A stretch of DNA of 64,000 nt from Bin87 sp965116565 (GCA_965116565.1 OZ220699.1:3534001-3598000), one strand, 5' to 3'. Positions 48,013-57,610 are shown, numbered from the stretch's first letter. Notes: generated by a model not told the origin, from the sequence alone. Made by a program: numbers and translations.

Positions 48013-48632
48013 GCAAGCAGGACCTGGTACTGCGGGGGGTGCGGGTGCTGCTGCGGGGCAAGCGGATGGAGGACGCCGAGAAGGACTACATCTGGCGCAG
48101 CGACCCGGAGATTGCCAGGCTGGACGCGGCCTATCCGCTGACGATGAAGTACGACCGGTACCTCAAGCTTTTCCAGGACCAGATTCGCTGGCCGACACCA
48201 GGGTCGCATCACTTCGGCATTGAGGCAGGCGGCGGCAAGTACATCGGCAACTGCATGTACTACGACCTGGACAGCCTGGCCAAAGCGGCGGAGTTGGGGA
48301 TAGTCATCGGAGACAAGGACTACTGGAGCGGCGGATACGGCTACGACGCGGTGGTAACCCTGCTGCAGTACATGTTCGACGAGATGCGGCTGAAGCGCGT
48401 GTATCTGCACACGCTGGAATGGAACCACCGGGCGCAGAAAAGCTTCGAGCGTTCGGGGTTCAAACCGGTGCGGAACGTCCGCAGGATGTCGCACGATTTC
48501 ATACTGATGGAAGTTCTGCGCGAAGACTGGGATGCCACGGTCGAGGAAAGGCTGGCGCGGCGGCAGCAATATCTTGAAGAGCGCGGGGGCGTTCCCGTGG
48601 GCGGCGACGACGCGGTGGCGGAAGCCGTATAG
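48009..48632 (+). CDS. GNAT acetyltransferase
   Basis: A 207-residue GNAT: VRVLLRGKRMEDAEKDYIWR, then a fold core with LGIVIGDKDYWSGGYGYDAV as acetyl-CoA loop and EWNHRAQKSFERSGFKPV. It is translationally coupled to the NUDIX gene through ATGA. This is one of five GNAT domains in the window and the least like the others. Substrate unknown. Confidence 0.85.
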   Translation: MSKQDLVLRGVRVLLRGKRMEDAEKDYIWRSDPEIARLDAAYPLTMKYDRYLKLFQDQIRWPTPGSHHFGIEAGGGKYIGNCMYYDLDSLAKAAELGIVIGDKDYWSGGYGYDAVVTLLQYMFDEMRLKRVYLHTLEWNHRAQKSFERSGFKPVRNVRRMSHDFILMEVLREDWDATVEERLARRQQYLEERGGVPVGGDDAVAEAV

Positions 48633-48678
48633 ACATCGTTTCAAACTGCGCCATATTGGGCACCAACCCGGGGGCGTT

Positions 48679-49647
48679 ATGGCACATGCCGACCGTGCCG
48701 GGCATGATCACGATCACCATCGCGGCGCAAGCAAACGCGCCCTTGTGATAGTCCTCGGCCTACTGGCGACCCACATGGCGGTGGAAATCGCCGGCAGCAT
48801 CATTTCGGGCAGCCTGGGCCTGCTGGCACACGCGACGCACATGCTCACCGATATGGTGGCGATCTGCCTGGCGATATTCGCGATGTGGATCGCGGAGCGG
48901 CCCGCCACCATCACTCGCACATTCGGTTTCCAGCGCATCGAGGTGCTGGTGGTGATGCTGAACGCCCTGGCCCTGTGGGTGCTGGCCAGTTGGATCGCGT
49001 ACGAAGCGTACCTGCGGTTCAATGAACACATCCACGGCCACCACCACGAGGTGGAGGGCGGCATCATGGCGACGGTGGCCGGCATAGGGCTGGGCATCCA
49101 CCTCATTGCAGCGTGGGTACTGCACCGGTCGTCGCAGCACAGCATCAACGTTGAAGGGGTTTTCTGGCACATCATCGCCGATATGATGGGGGTGATTGCC
49201 CTGATCATTTCGGGGTTGATCGCGCTATTTTTCCACTGGCACCTGGTGGACCCGATCGTCAGCATGGTCATTGCCGCGCTGATACTGGTGAGTTCGGCGC
49301 GGTTGGCAATCAGGGTGTTTCGCATACTGCTGGAAACCGTGCCGCCACGCATTGACATGTACGAGTTGTGCCACGCGCTGGAGGAGGTGGAGGGTGTGAC
49401 GCTGGTGCACGATGTACACGCGTGGACGATTACATCGGGATATGAAGCGTTCACCGCTCATGTGCTGGTTGAGGCGGACTATCCGCCGGAGCAGATGGAC
49501 TCTCTGCTGCGCAGGCTGCGCGAGATAATAAGGCACGACTGCGGGATCCGGCACATCACATTGCAAGTGGAGCAGGGCGTGGACGGCTGCGGCGAGGAGA
49601 ACCATCATGTGGGACACTTGGCGGCCCGTTCGTTCGCCGAGGCGTGA
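48679..49647 (+). CDS. Cation diffusion facilitator (CDF) metal exporter
   Basis: A 322-residue transporter from ATG 48679. It begins with a His/Asp-rich stretch HADRAGHDHDHHRG, then six membrane helices; the metal site pairs are HMLTDMVAICLA (HxxxD of helix 2) and HIIADMMGVIAL (helix 5). The cytosolic end has LVHDVHAWTITSGYEAFTAH and a His-rich tail. It exports zinc or a similar divalent metal in exchange for protons. A second CDF gene follows after 21 nt. Confidence 0.92.
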   Translation: MAHADRAGHDHDHHRGASKRALVIVLGLLATHMAVEIAGSIISGSLGLLAHATHMLTDMVAICLAIFAMWIAERPATITRTFGFQRIEVLVVMLNALALWVLASWIAYEAYLRFNEHIHGHHHEVEGGIMATVAGIGLGIHLIAAWVLHRSSQHSINVEGVFWHIIADMMGVIALIISGLIALFFHWHLVDPIVSMVIAALILVSSARLAIRVFRILLETVPPRIDMYELCHALEEVEGVTLVHDVHAWTITSGYEAFTAHVLVEADYPPEQMDSLLRRLREIIRHDCGIRHITLQVEQGVDGCGEENHHVGHLAARSFAEA

Positions 49648-49668
49648 CCCGTACAGGTCGGGTGCGCG

Positions 49669-50643
49669 ATGAACAGACATCAACATGCCTCGCACGATGA
49701 TCACCGTGGCAGCGAACAGCACGGCGGGCATCATGCGGACCACACCAGCGACTACCGAGAGGCCGGCCGTCGACGTCTGCTGATAGCCCTGGCCTTGATT
49801 GGCTCATACATGGCCGTTGAGGTTGCGGCGGGAGTCATTTCCGGTAGTCTTGCGCTGCTGGCGGACGCCGCGCATATGCTGACCGACGCCGGCGCGATTG
49901 GGTTGGCGTTGTTCGCGATCTGGATCTCCAACCGTCCGGCGTCGATCAAGCGGACGTTTGGGTACTATCGCACCGAGGTGCTGGCGGCGCTGTTCAACGC
50001 GGTCAGCCTGTGGATACTGGCAGCGTGGATATTTTTCGAGGCGTATCACCGGTTCCGCGAGACGCCGGAGGTTGCCGGGGGCGTGGTGCTCGTGGCGGGC
50101 GGCGTTGGACTGGTGGTGAACTTGGTCGCCGCCTGGATACTTCGCAAGTCGGCCGGGCACAGCCTGAATATAGAGGGTGCGTTCCAACACATCCTGGCCG
50201 ACCTGATGGGTTCCATCGGCGTGGTGATCGCGGGAGCGCTGACGCTGGCGTTCGGCTGGTGGATTGCCGACCCGATACTGAGCATCCTGATCGGAGCGTT
50301 GATCCTGGTCAGTTCCTCGCGACTGGTGGCAAACGTGTTCCACGTATTGCTGGAAGGAGCGCCGGCGCGAATTGACATGCACAGGCTGTGCATGGCATTG
50401 GAAGATGTACCGGGCGTGACATTGGTCCATGACATTCACGCGTGGACGATCACGTCCGGGTACGAATCGCTAACGGCGCATGTTTTGGTTGACCCTGACT
50501 ACCAGGGAGATCTGGAGACGTTACGCCGTCAACTACAGCAAATCGCCTATCATGACTTCGGGATCGCGCACATAACGATGCAGATGGAGCAGTCGCTGGA
50601 AGGCTGCACGGAGCGACACCACTTCGACCACCTGTTGGCGTGA
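49669..50643 (+). CDS. Cation diffusion facilitator (CDF) metal exporter, second copy
   Basis: A 324-residue CDF with the same layout: His-rich start HQHASHDDHRGSEQHGGHH, helix-2 site HMLTDAGAIGLA and helix-5 site HILADLMGSIGV, with LVHDIHAWTITSGYESLTAH at the end. Helix-2 and helix-5 sites match those of the first copy, so both probably carry zinc or cobalt. They could work as a heterodimer or at different metal levels. Confidence 0.92.
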   Translation: MNRHQHASHDDHRGSEQHGGHHADHTSDYREAGRRRLLIALALIGSYMAVEVAAGVISGSLALLADAAHMLTDAGAIGLALFAIWISNRPASIKRTFGYYRTEVLAALFNAVSLWILAAWIFFEAYHRFRETPEVAGGVVLVAGGVGLVVNLVAAWILRKSAGHSLNIEGAFQHILADLMGSIGVVIAGALTLAFGWWIADPILSILIGALILVSSSRLVANVFHVLLEGAPARIDMHRLCMALEDVPGVTLVHDIHAWTITSGYESLTAHVLVDPDYQGDLETLRRQLQQIAYHDFGIAHITMQMEQSLEGCTERHHFDHLLA

Positions 50644-50680
50644 ATTGAAGCGACGGGGATGCGAGCCACGCAAGATTAAG

Positions 50681-50702
50681 GGGCGACGCGTGCGTCGCCC
50701 CC
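50681..50702. repeat. Palindrome GGGGCGACG-CGTCGCCCC
   Basis: Perfect arms around CGTG. Related to the palindrome at 28717. It lies between convergent CDF and Uma2 genes. Confidence 0.6.
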
Positions 50703-50730
50703 ACGTTTGGGCAAGGAGTTTTGCCGGAGA

Positions 50731-51318
50731 CTATGCCTGAATGCGCGCCGAATGACCGAACAGTTGGGACAGGGACAGGCAGAAGGTGGGGAACAGCGGC
50801 GTGGTGAGCGTGTCGGCGGCGGTGAGGACGGCGCGCTCCTGGTAGACGCCGTTGTCGTCCAACTCCAACTTCGTAAGAGTGTCGTCACCGCCGTCTAAAA
50901 TCCAGTATTCCTGGATGCCAGCAGCCTCGTACAATTCCCGTTTACGCATCAGATCTACGTGGCGGTTGGAGGACAACACTTCCACCACTATATCGGGCGG
51001 GCCACCATCGATGACGGTAGGGCCGATGATATCAACACGCTCTGCCCGCACGACTACAATGTCCGGTCCCAAAGCGCTGTTGTCCGCTACGACGACGCCG
51101 GCCCCCTGATACACGATGCCCAGCCCGGTTTCCATTATCTGCTGGAACATATAGCCGCTTAAAACCATAATCAGGAATTGGTGGTCGGGAATTGGGAAGG
51201 CGGCCATGTACACCACTCCATCCACCAGTTCGCAGTAATATCCCTCAAATTCGGGCAACGCCAGGAAATCCTCCAGCGTCATCCGAGTCCCGGTCTTGAT
51301 GTCAGTGCTAGTGGTCAT
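50731..51318 (-). CDS. Uma2 family protein
   Basis: A 195-residue protein; the start at 51318 gives MTTSTDIKTGTRMTLEDFL, matching its neighbour at 51457. LGPDIVVVRAERV carries the PD Asp, DIVVEVLSSNR the Glu motif and AGIQEYWILDG the signature. The frame is open to 51369, but the added residues lack similarity. This and the next gene are tandem duplicates. Confidence 0.88.
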   Translation of the reverse strand: MTTSTDIKTGTRMTLEDFLALPEFEGYYCELVDGVVYMAAFPIPDHQFLIMVLSGYMFQQIMETGLGIVYQGAGVVVADNSALGPDIVVVRAERVDIIGPTVIDGGPPDIVVEVLSSNRHVDLMRKRELYEAAGIQEYWILDGGDDTLTKLELDDNGVYQERAVLTAADTLTTPLFPTFCLSLSQLFGHSARIQA

Positions 51319-51346
51319 GGCTGCCTGCACACTCCGATCGTTGGGC

Positions 51347-51440
51347 TCACGCGTGCCCACCTTGCACAACCTGCCGTTGCGAGCATCCGCCTCAGGCAGA
51401 CTCCACTCCTCGCGGTGACAAACTGGGTACGCATGAGGAT
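51347..51440. mobile_element. Short palindromic element related to 45143-45417
   Basis: Ends GGCTCACGCGTGCCCACCTT (about 51349-51368) and, inverted, AAACTGGGTACGCATGAGGA (51420-51439) match the element at 45143 in about 15 of 19 positions. The interior is unrelated and only about 50 nt. It sits between two tandem Uma2 genes. Confidence 0.45.
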
Positions 51441-51456
51441 CGTCAGGGTGTTGACA

Positions 51457-52044
51457 TCAAACCTGTTGGCGGATGCGGGCCGTGTGGTTGAACAGTTGCT
51501 CCAGTGGCAGGCTGAGGCTCGGGAACAGTGGTGTGGTCAGAGTGTCGGAGGCAGTTAGGACGGCACGCTCTTGGTATACACCGTCGCCGTCCAACTCCAG
51601 CTGTGTGAGAGTGTCTGCGTCGCCGTCCAGGACCCAGTATTCCGGAACGCCGGCCCCCGCGTACAGCCGGCGCTTATCCACCAGATCCCGGCTGGGGTCA
51701 GAGGACAGCGCTTCCAACACAATGTCTGGTGCGCCGTTGACCCAAACTCGGCCCAGGATATCGGCACGGTCGGAACGCACCACGATGATATCCGGCGACA
51801 GGTAGTCGTCTGTGGTCAATACGAGATTCACTGAGCTATAAGCGTGAGCGACGCCAGCCAGCACCAACTGATCAAACAGATATTTCAACAGCAAATGCAC
51901 CAGAAATTGGTGGTCAAGCGCCGGTTCAGGCATTACGTACAGCACTCCACTGTTCAATTCACAGCGCGGATTCCTCTCCGGCAAGCAGCGGAACTTCTCC
52001 GGAGTCATCCGCATCCCAGTCCGGAGGTCAGTGGCAGTAGTCAT
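51457..52044 (-). CDS. Uma2 family protein (tandem copy)
   Basis: A 195-residue Uma2 protein with LSPDIIVVRSDRAD, APDIVLEALSSDPS and AGVPEYWVLDG, and the C-terminus LFPSLSLPLEQLFNHTARI, almost identical in pattern to that of the adjacent gene (LFPTFCLSLSQLFGHSARI). The tandem pair is interrupted by a palindromic element in its spacer. Confidence 0.88.
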   Translation of the reverse strand: MTTATDLRTGMRMTPEKFRCLPERNPRCELNSGVLYVMPEPALDHQFLVHLLLKYLFDQLVLAGVAHAYSSVNLVLTTDDYLSPDIIVVRSDRADILGRVWVNGAPDIVLEALSSDPSRDLVDKRRLYAGAGVPEYWVLDGDADTLTQLELDGDGVYQERAVLTASDTLTTPLFPSLSLPLEQLFNHTARIRQQV

Positions 52045-52097
52045 CTGTGCTTCCTCACTTCCGACGTTGACGCCATTTTACCATCCTGTGGTCGGCG

Positions 52098-53204
52098 CTA
52101 TGCTATCGCGATGCGCTGGCCCTCGTCGCTGGACTGGCGGATGGCGTCGATGAACCGGTGGAGGGTTACGGCGTGGTCGAAGTCGGGCAGGGCGTCGCCG
52201 TTGCCGTGGCCGCGAATTGAGGCCGCGAACCGGCTGTAAAGCTGGCCGACGTTGTAGGCAGCGCCACCGGGGATCTCGGGCGCCAAGTGGAGTTCCTCGG
52301 CGGGCGTGAGGTCCTGGAGGTCATTGCTGCCGCCGCGGGCGCCGCGGATACTGACCTGCTGGAGTTGGGGTGAGTCCACGGACACCGCGACCAGCGTGCC
52401 CTCCTCGCCGTAGATTTCCATGCGGTAGCCGCTGCCGGCCCAGGGAGTGCTGCCGATCTGCACGGATGCCACGCCCCCGTTCTGGAGGTTGCCGCTGACC
52501 TGGATGTTGTCGGGGGACGTTACCGGAAGGTCCTGGTCGGTGTCGGTTTCGTGCCAGGTGGTGGCCTGGGTGCTGACGACGGTGGACACGTCGGCGAACT
52601 CGCCAACGATGCTGCACAGGGCGTCGATGGTGTGGCCGCAGGCGATGGTGAGGGTGTGTGCGCCGAGTTCATTGTCACGCTGCCAGGTGCGTCCGGAGTC
52701 GCGGGAGAGGACGCCCTCGCGCATCAGTCGGACGTGGCAGGTCATGACGCGACCGATATAACCGTCCTCGATGAGGTTCTTGAGGTGGGCGACGGCGGGG
52801 TTGGCTCGGGCTTGCAAGCCGACGATGGTCTTGACGCCCCGCTCGCGGGCGAGGTCGGCCATCTCGATGGCTTCTTCCGTGGTGCGACCGAGGGGCCACT
52901 CGGTGAAGGTGTGCTTGCCGGCGCGCAGGGCAGCCATGGTCGGTTCGTAGTGACTGGGCACGCGCAGGGATATAGTAGCGGCCTCGAGGTCGGCGTCGGA
53001 GAGCATCCGGTTGTAGTCATCCCAAGCGCTGCCGGCATTGAAGGCGGCCTTGGATTCGTCGGCGGATTCCTGGCGAGTAGTGCAGACGGCCGCGAGGTCG
53101 AAGTCGGGGTGCGCGGCCAGGGCAGGCAGGTGGGCACGCGGCGACCAGCCCTGGTGGATGTTGGCGCCGATGAGTCCGATCTTGATGGGCTGCTGGGTAG
53201 TCAT
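52098..53204 (-). CDS. Gfo/Idh/MocA-family oxidoreductase
   Basis: A 368-residue protein with AGGAGG 10 nt before the start. The NAD-binding N-terminus is IKIGLIGANIHQGWSPRAHL. The substrate half begins after GKHTFTEWPLG, where the family's EKP segment is altered to EWP, and contains AHTLTIACGHTIDAL with a conserved His. It probably oxidises or reduces a sugar or inositol derivative with NAD(P). The region around 53205-53287 may hold divergent promoters to the aldo/keto reductase. Confidence 0.85.
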   Translation of the reverse strand: MTTQQPIKIGLIGANIHQGWSPRAHLPALAAHPDFDLAAVCTTRQESADESKAAFNAGSAWDDYNRMLSDADLEAATISLRVPSHYEPTMAALRAGKHTFTEWPLGRTTEEAIEMADLARERGVKTIVGLQARANPAVAHLKNLIEDGYIGRVMTCHVRLMREGVLSRDSGRTWQRDNELGAHTLTIACGHTIDALCSIVGEFADVSTVVSTQATTWHETDTDQDLPVTSPDNIQVSGNLQNGGVASVQIGSTPWAGSGYRMEIYGEEGTLVAVSVDSPQLQQVSIRGARGGSNDLQDLTPAEELHLAPEIPGGAAYNVGQLYSRFAASIRGHGNGDALPDFDHAVTLHRFIDAIRQSSDEGQRIAIA

Positions 53205-53287
53205 GGCGGTGCCTCCTGGATGGGGAGAGAACGTGCGGAATCAAGTAGCGCCATCGTAACACAGGGGCGGGTTGCGCCGGCTGTTGG

Positions 53288-54350
53288 GTGGTACAATCGG
53301 CACACCAGACCCCGCGTCGCCTAGAGTTTACGTATGACTCTGCCACAAGAATCACGACTACGTTTGTTGACGGCTTGCCCATTTGCCGTGTGCTCAACGG
53401 GATGTGGCAGGTGTCGGGGGCGCACGGGCGGATTGATCCCGAGGCGGCGTTGGATGCCATGCTCGCCTACCATGACGCCGGGTTCACGACGTGGGACCTG
53501 GCCGACCACTACGGGCCGGCAGAGGACTTCATCGGGGAGTTCCGACGGCGGTTGGCGGATGCGCGGGGAGTGGATGCATTGCCGGATATGCAGGCGTTCA
53601 CCAAGTGGGTGCCGCGGCCGGGGCCGATGACCCGGCAGATCGTCGAGAACAACGTGGACATCTCTCTGAGACGGATGGGCGTGGAAAAGCTGGATCTGCT
53701 GCAGTTCCACTGGTGGGAGTACGGAGACAAGCGATACCTGGACGCGCTGGAGCACCTGGCAGCGCTGAGGGACGAGGGCAAACTGCATCGCGTGGCGCTG
53801 ACCAACTTTGATACGCAACGGCTGCGGGACATCGCCGATCACGGAGTGCGCGTGGTGTCCACAGGTGCAATACTCGCTGATCGACCGGCGGCCGGAGGTG
53901 CAGATGACGGCGGTGTGCGAGGAGCAGAGGGTATGGCTGCTGCCCTACGGCGTGCTGTGCGGCGGCCTGCTGTCGGATCGCTATCTGGGCCAACCGGAGC
54001 CTGGCGCCGGCGCGCTGAACACCGCCAGCCTGCGCAAGTACAAACAGATGGTGGATGCCTGGGGTGGTTGGGATTTGTTCCAACGGTTGCTGGCGACGCT
54101 CAAAACCATCGCCGACAAGCACGGCGTCAGCATAGCCAACGTGGCGTCGCGGTACATCCTGGAGAAACCCACGGTGGCGGGCGTGATCATCGGGGCGCGG
54201 CTGGGAGTGGCCGAGCACATCGCAGAGAACGCGCGGGTGTTCAGCTTCCAGTTGGACGCGGACGATTACCGGGCAATCGATGAGGTGTCGGCCGCAGCCC
54301 GCGATCTGTACCGGATCATCGGCGACTGCGGCGACGAGTACCGGCGGTAA
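53288..54350 (+). pseudogene. Aldo/keto reductase gene with a frameshift
   Basis: The first frame (GTG 53288 or later) runs TTTFVDGLPICRVLNGMWQV, FTTWDLADHYGPAEDFIGEF, LDLLQFHWWEY to DHGVRVVS near 53860. It then loses similarity, while the other frame resumes as VQYSLIDRRPEVQMTAVC and ends normally at 54350 (DEYRR). Two bases appear to be missing (or one extra) around 53860-53866. It is either a pseudogene or a sequencing error; both halves are otherwise well preserved, which favours a recent or artificial break. Confidence 0.75.
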
Positions 54351-54380
54351 CTGGATTCCGGCTTTCGCCGGAATGACGAA
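54351..54380. repeat. Dispersed palindrome (ATTCCGGC family), best copy
   Basis: CTGGATTCCGGCTTTCGCCG followed by GAATGACGAA, with perfect 9-bp arms. It directly follows the stop of the aldo/keto reductase gene. Confidence 0.8.
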
Positions 54381-54403
54381 TGACCGGACTAAGAGGATCT
54401 TTC

Positions 54404-55306
54404 ATGCAGATAGGCGCAATTTTTCCTCAAACCGAGATCGGCCCCGACCCGGTGGCCATCCGCGACTACGTGCAGGCCGTGGAGGGGATGGAGTTTGACT
54501 ACCTGTTCATCGCCGACCATGTGCTGGGCGCGGATCCGGCGCATCACCAGCACGTACGGGACCACTACTACACGCACCACAGCGTGATTCACGAGTCACT
54601 GACGACGCTGGCGTTCATAGCGGCGATCACCACCAAGATCCGGCTGATCACGGGCATCCTGATCCTGCCGCAGCGTCAGACGGCGCTGGTGGCCAAGCAG
54701 GCGGCGGAGATCGACGTGCTGAGCGGCGGACGGCTCACGCTGGGGATCGGCGTGGGTTGGAACCACGTAGAGTTCGAAGCGCTGGGCGAGGATTTCACGA
54801 ATCGCGGCATCCGCTCGGAGGAGCAGATCGATCTCATGCGCGCCCTGTGGACGCAGGAGGTGGTGGACTTCGAGGGCCGTTGGCACACGGTTCGCTCGGC
54901 GGGGATCAAGCCGCTGCCGGTGCAGCGTCCGATACCGGTGTGGTTCGGGGCCGGGGGTTCGGCGGGCCCGGCGCCGCGGGACGTGGTGCTGAGGCGCATT
55001 GCGCGCATGGGCGACGGCTGGTTCCCCAGCTTCCCGCCGGGCGACACGGCGCGGGGTGTGCTGGGCAAGATGCAGACGTACGTTGCCGAGGCCGGCCGGA
55101 AGCCGGAGGATGTTGGGTTGGCCGGACGGATACGGATGCCGGGCAAATCGCCGGAGGAGTGGCTGGCGGAGGTCGAGGGTTGGAAGGCGTTGGGGGGCAC
55201 CCACGTGATGGCGGAGGCGCGGCGGGGTCCGCTGAGCGCGGTGGAACAGCACATCGAGGCGATGCAGCAGTTCCGTGAGGTCATACCGGTGGGCTGGGGA
55301 CGGTAG
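54404..55306 (+). CDS. LLM-class F420-dependent oxidoreductase
   Basis: A 300-residue luciferase-like TIM barrel from ATG 54404. IGAIFPQTEIGPDPVAIRDY opens it, DYLFIADHVLGADP and LTTLAFIAAITTKIRLITGI define the barrel, and VLSGGRLTLGIGVGWNHVEF is the family's flavin-binding phrase. It ends TPIPVGWGR-like. Most close relatives in high-GC bacteria and Chloroflexota use coenzyme F420, but FMN use is not excluded. Substrate unknown. Confidence 0.88.
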   Translation: MQIGAIFPQTEIGPDPVAIRDYVQAVEGMEFDYLFIADHVLGADPAHHQHVRDHYYTHHSVIHESLTTLAFIAAITTKIRLITGILILPQRQTALVAKQAAEIDVLSGGRLTLGIGVGWNHVEFEALGEDFTNRGIRSEEQIDLMRALWTQEVVDFEGRWHTVRSAGIKPLPVQRPIPVWFGAGGSAGPAPRDVVLRRIARMGDGWFPSFPPGDTARGVLGKMQTYVAEAGRKPEDVGLAGRIRMPGKSPEEWLAEVEGWKALGGTHVMAEARRGPLSAVEQHIEAMQQFREVIPVGWGR

Positions 55307-55354
55307 CCTGCCGTGCTACACTAACCCTGCCATCCGGTTTACGGAGATTTCACC

Positions 55355-56083
55355 ATGACTGCGCCACGTCTCAAGCCAGAAGTTGGTCAGGTCGAACCGG
55401 CCGAATCCGTTTTTTACCCCATTGAGGATGACGAACCGTTGGCCGAATCCGAGTATCAGCTTTTTCCACTGGTTTACGCTTACTGGACTTTGACCGCCTG
55501 GTTCTCCGACGACCCCACCACCTGGGTGGGTTCGGATATGTTTCTCTACTACGAGGAAGGCGACCCCAGCAAGGTCGTCGCGCCGGACGTGTTCGTAGTT
55601 ACGCAGACGCACAAAGAGGAACGGCGCAATATATTCCAGACCTGGGTTGAAGGGCGCATTCCCGACTTCATCCTGGAAGTCCTGTCGGAGAGCAACTATC
55701 GCAACGACCTCGTGACCAAGTTTCCGATATACCGTCAGTTGGGCGTAGCCGAGTATTGGATGTACGACCCGACGCCGACCGGTATCCTGTCACCCCCGTT
55801 GCAGGGCCATCGCCTGGTTGACGGAGAGTATCAACCGATTCCGATTGAGGAAACGGGGTTGCCCGGCCGCTATCGTGGCGTGAGTGAAGTACTGCGCCTG
55901 GAGTTGCACGCGGAGCGAGACTGGTTCCGGATATTCGATCCGGTGGAAGGCATCTACCGGCGCGACATACAGGAATCTGAGCAGGCCCTGGCGGCTGAAA
56001 GGCAAGCCCTGGCCGCCGAGCGGGAAACCCGCGCGGAACTGGAACGCCTGCTGCGGGAGCACGGCATAGAGCCGCCGGCGTGA
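55355..56083 (+). CDS. Uma2 family protein with C-terminal coiled coil
   Basis: A 242-residue Uma2 protein: VAPDVFVVTQT (PD), IPDFILEVLSESN (Glu), GVAEYWMYDP (signature). The last 40 residues, SEQALAAERQALAAERETRA and a leucine helix, form a coiled coil similar in position to the AEDRAQT tail of the 30710 gene. The N-terminus VFYPIEDDEPLAES resembles that of the same gene, so these two form a subgroup. Confidence 0.87.
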   Translation: MTAPRLKPEVGQVEPAESVFYPIEDDEPLAESEYQLFPLVYAYWTLTAWFSDDPTTWVGSDMFLYYEEGDPSKVVAPDVFVVTQTHKEERRNIFQTWVEGRIPDFILEVLSESNYRNDLVTKFPIYRQLGVAEYWMYDPTPTGILSPPLQGHRLVDGEYQPIPIEETGLPGRYRGVSEVLRLELHAERDWFRIFDPVEGIYRRDIQESEQALAAERQALAAERETRAELERLLREHGIEPPA

Positions 56084-56087
56084 TCCG

Positions 56088-56957
56088 TCAGCGGGAGCCG
56101 GTGGAGTATGGGGTGTCGCCGAGGGGGTGGTCGGCCCACTTGCCGGCCTCGACGGACGACAGGAAGTCGGAGACGAGCTGGTTGAACAGGGCCGGTTCCT
56201 CCAGGTTGATGGCGTGGCCGCACTGGGGCAAAACAGCGAGGCCGCTCCTGGGGATGTGGCGTTTCATCATGATGGACGGCTCGACACATGGGTCGTCCTC
56301 GTCGCCGATGAGGATGAGCGTGGGCACCTGACAGGCGTTCATCTGGGGGATTAGCTGGTCGATGGTGGGGCGTTTGAGCTGGACGCCGCGGAAGGTGTAG
56401 GCAGATCCACGGGCGTTGTGCCCGAATAGCAGGCGCATGAACTCCTCGTAGCCGCGTGGGTCCTTGCGCTGCAACTGGACGCGGGTGGGGCCGCTGCCGT
56501 AGTCCTTCATCACGGGCGGGGTGCCCTCGGCCAGCAGGCGGGCGGCCATTGCCTCGCCGCCGGTGCGGAACGCCTCGTTGTGGGTGGTGCCGGATCCGGC
56601 GGAGGCCACGATGATGGCCTTGCAGCGTTCGGGGTAGCGCAGGGCGAAGTTGAGCGCGACGTTGCCCCCCATGGACAGGCCGCCGATGTAGGCCTGATCG
56701 AGTTCCAGGTGGTCCATGAGGCGGCGCAGGTCCTCGAGGGTGACGTCCTGCGAGTAGGCCTCGGGGTCGGTGGGCACTTCGGAGGGCGGGTAGCCGCGGT
56801 CGTTGTAGGTGATGACGCGGTAGCGGTGGCTGAAGTAGCGCACCTGCTGCTCCCAACTCTCGTAGGAGCCGGCGAACTCGTGGCTCCAGATGAGGGGAAA
56901 GCCCTCGCCGGTGGACTGGTAGAAGATCTGCACGCCGTCGGAATCGAAGGTTGGCAT
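56088..56957 (-). CDS. Alpha/beta hydrolase
   Basis: A 289-residue protein from ATG 56957; the frame is open to 57185 but that part is not family-like. PLIWSHEFAGSYESWEQQV is the oxyanion region, IGGLSMGGNVALNFAL the nucleophile elbow (G-x-S-x-G), IGDEDDPCVEP holds the acid, and LPQCGHAINLEEP the His. It fits the general carboxylesterase/3-oxoadipate enol-lactonase branch. It ends 4 nt from the convergent Uma2 gene. Confidence 0.88.
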   Translation of the reverse strand: MPTFDSDGVQIFYQSTGEGFPLIWSHEFAGSYESWEQQVRYFSHRYRVITYNDRGYPPSEVPTDPEAYSQDVTLEDLRRLMDHLELDQAYIGGLSMGGNVALNFALRYPERCKAIIVASAGSGTTHNEAFRTGGEAMAARLLAEGTPPVMKDYGSGPTRVQLQRKDPRGYEEFMRLLFGHNARGSAYTFRGVQLKRPTIDQLIPQMNACQVPTLILIGDEDDPCVEPSIMMKRHIPRSGLAVLPQCGHAINLEEPALFNQLVSDFLSSVEAGKWADHPLGDTPYSTGSR

Positions 56958-57007
56958 TGATTGGCTCCAGGGTAAATGTAGGGTGATGCTGTTGAGGTTG
57001 AGCGAGG

Positions 57008-57559
57008 CTAGCGATGGCGGCGGAAGAGTTGCCAGACGGGGGTGCTGAAACCGGGCAGGAGGTCGCCGCCGTCGAGTATGTCGTCCTCGCCGAGAACCTC
57101 TGGCTCTGCGCCGGGGCGGTAGCGGGTTACGGTGGTGGTTTCGGGGTCGCCGTACCAGACCTCCTGCGCACCGAAATCTAGCCACATCTGCGCGCGTTCC
57201 GCCACTTCGCGGGGTGCATCACTGGGTGACTTGATCTCAACCACCAAGTTCGGCGCGCGGTCGGGGTAGCCATCGGTTTGCTCCGCAGGATGGCCCGGCG
57301 CATACCAGGCCACATCGGGGGCGCGCACGGTGTCGGGGCTGGATTCCAACCGATAGCCGTGATTATCGCCGACAGTACCGTAATCGTTAGCATCAGCGTA
57401 GTTGAACAGAGTAGCGCCGAACCGTGTTGACACCACCCCGTGCGCTTTGCCGGGTGGGGGCATTTCGATCAACTCTCCTCGCACCAACTCCTGCCGGAGC
57501 CCATTGTCGGGCAGCAGCATCAGCTCCTCGGCGGTCATTAATTTGCGCGCGGTTGTCAT
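57008..57559 (-). CDS. Uma2 family protein
   Basis: A 183-residue Uma2 protein: RAPDVAWYAPG (PD), PNLVVEIKSPSD with a complete Glu-x-Lys, and MWLDFGAQEVWYGDPE in place of the EYWxxD signature. Of all copies in the window this has the most canonical ExK catalytic motif. Its N-terminus MTTARKLMTAEELMLLPDNG closely matches the broken copy at 38400. Confidence 0.88.
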   Translation of the reverse strand: MTTARKLMTAEELMLLPDNGLRQELVRGELIEMPPPGKAHGVVSTRFGATLFNYADANDYGTVGDNHGYRLESSPDTVRAPDVAWYAPGHPAEQTDGYPDRAPNLVVEIKSPSDAPREVAERAQMWLDFGAQEVWYGDPETTTVTRYRPGAEPEVLGEDDILDGGDLLPGFSTPVWQLFRRHR

Positions 57560-57610
57560 ATTGCACCAGCCTGCCGGGTGTGCCTCCCTGATGTCAGCAT
57601 TTTAGCATCA

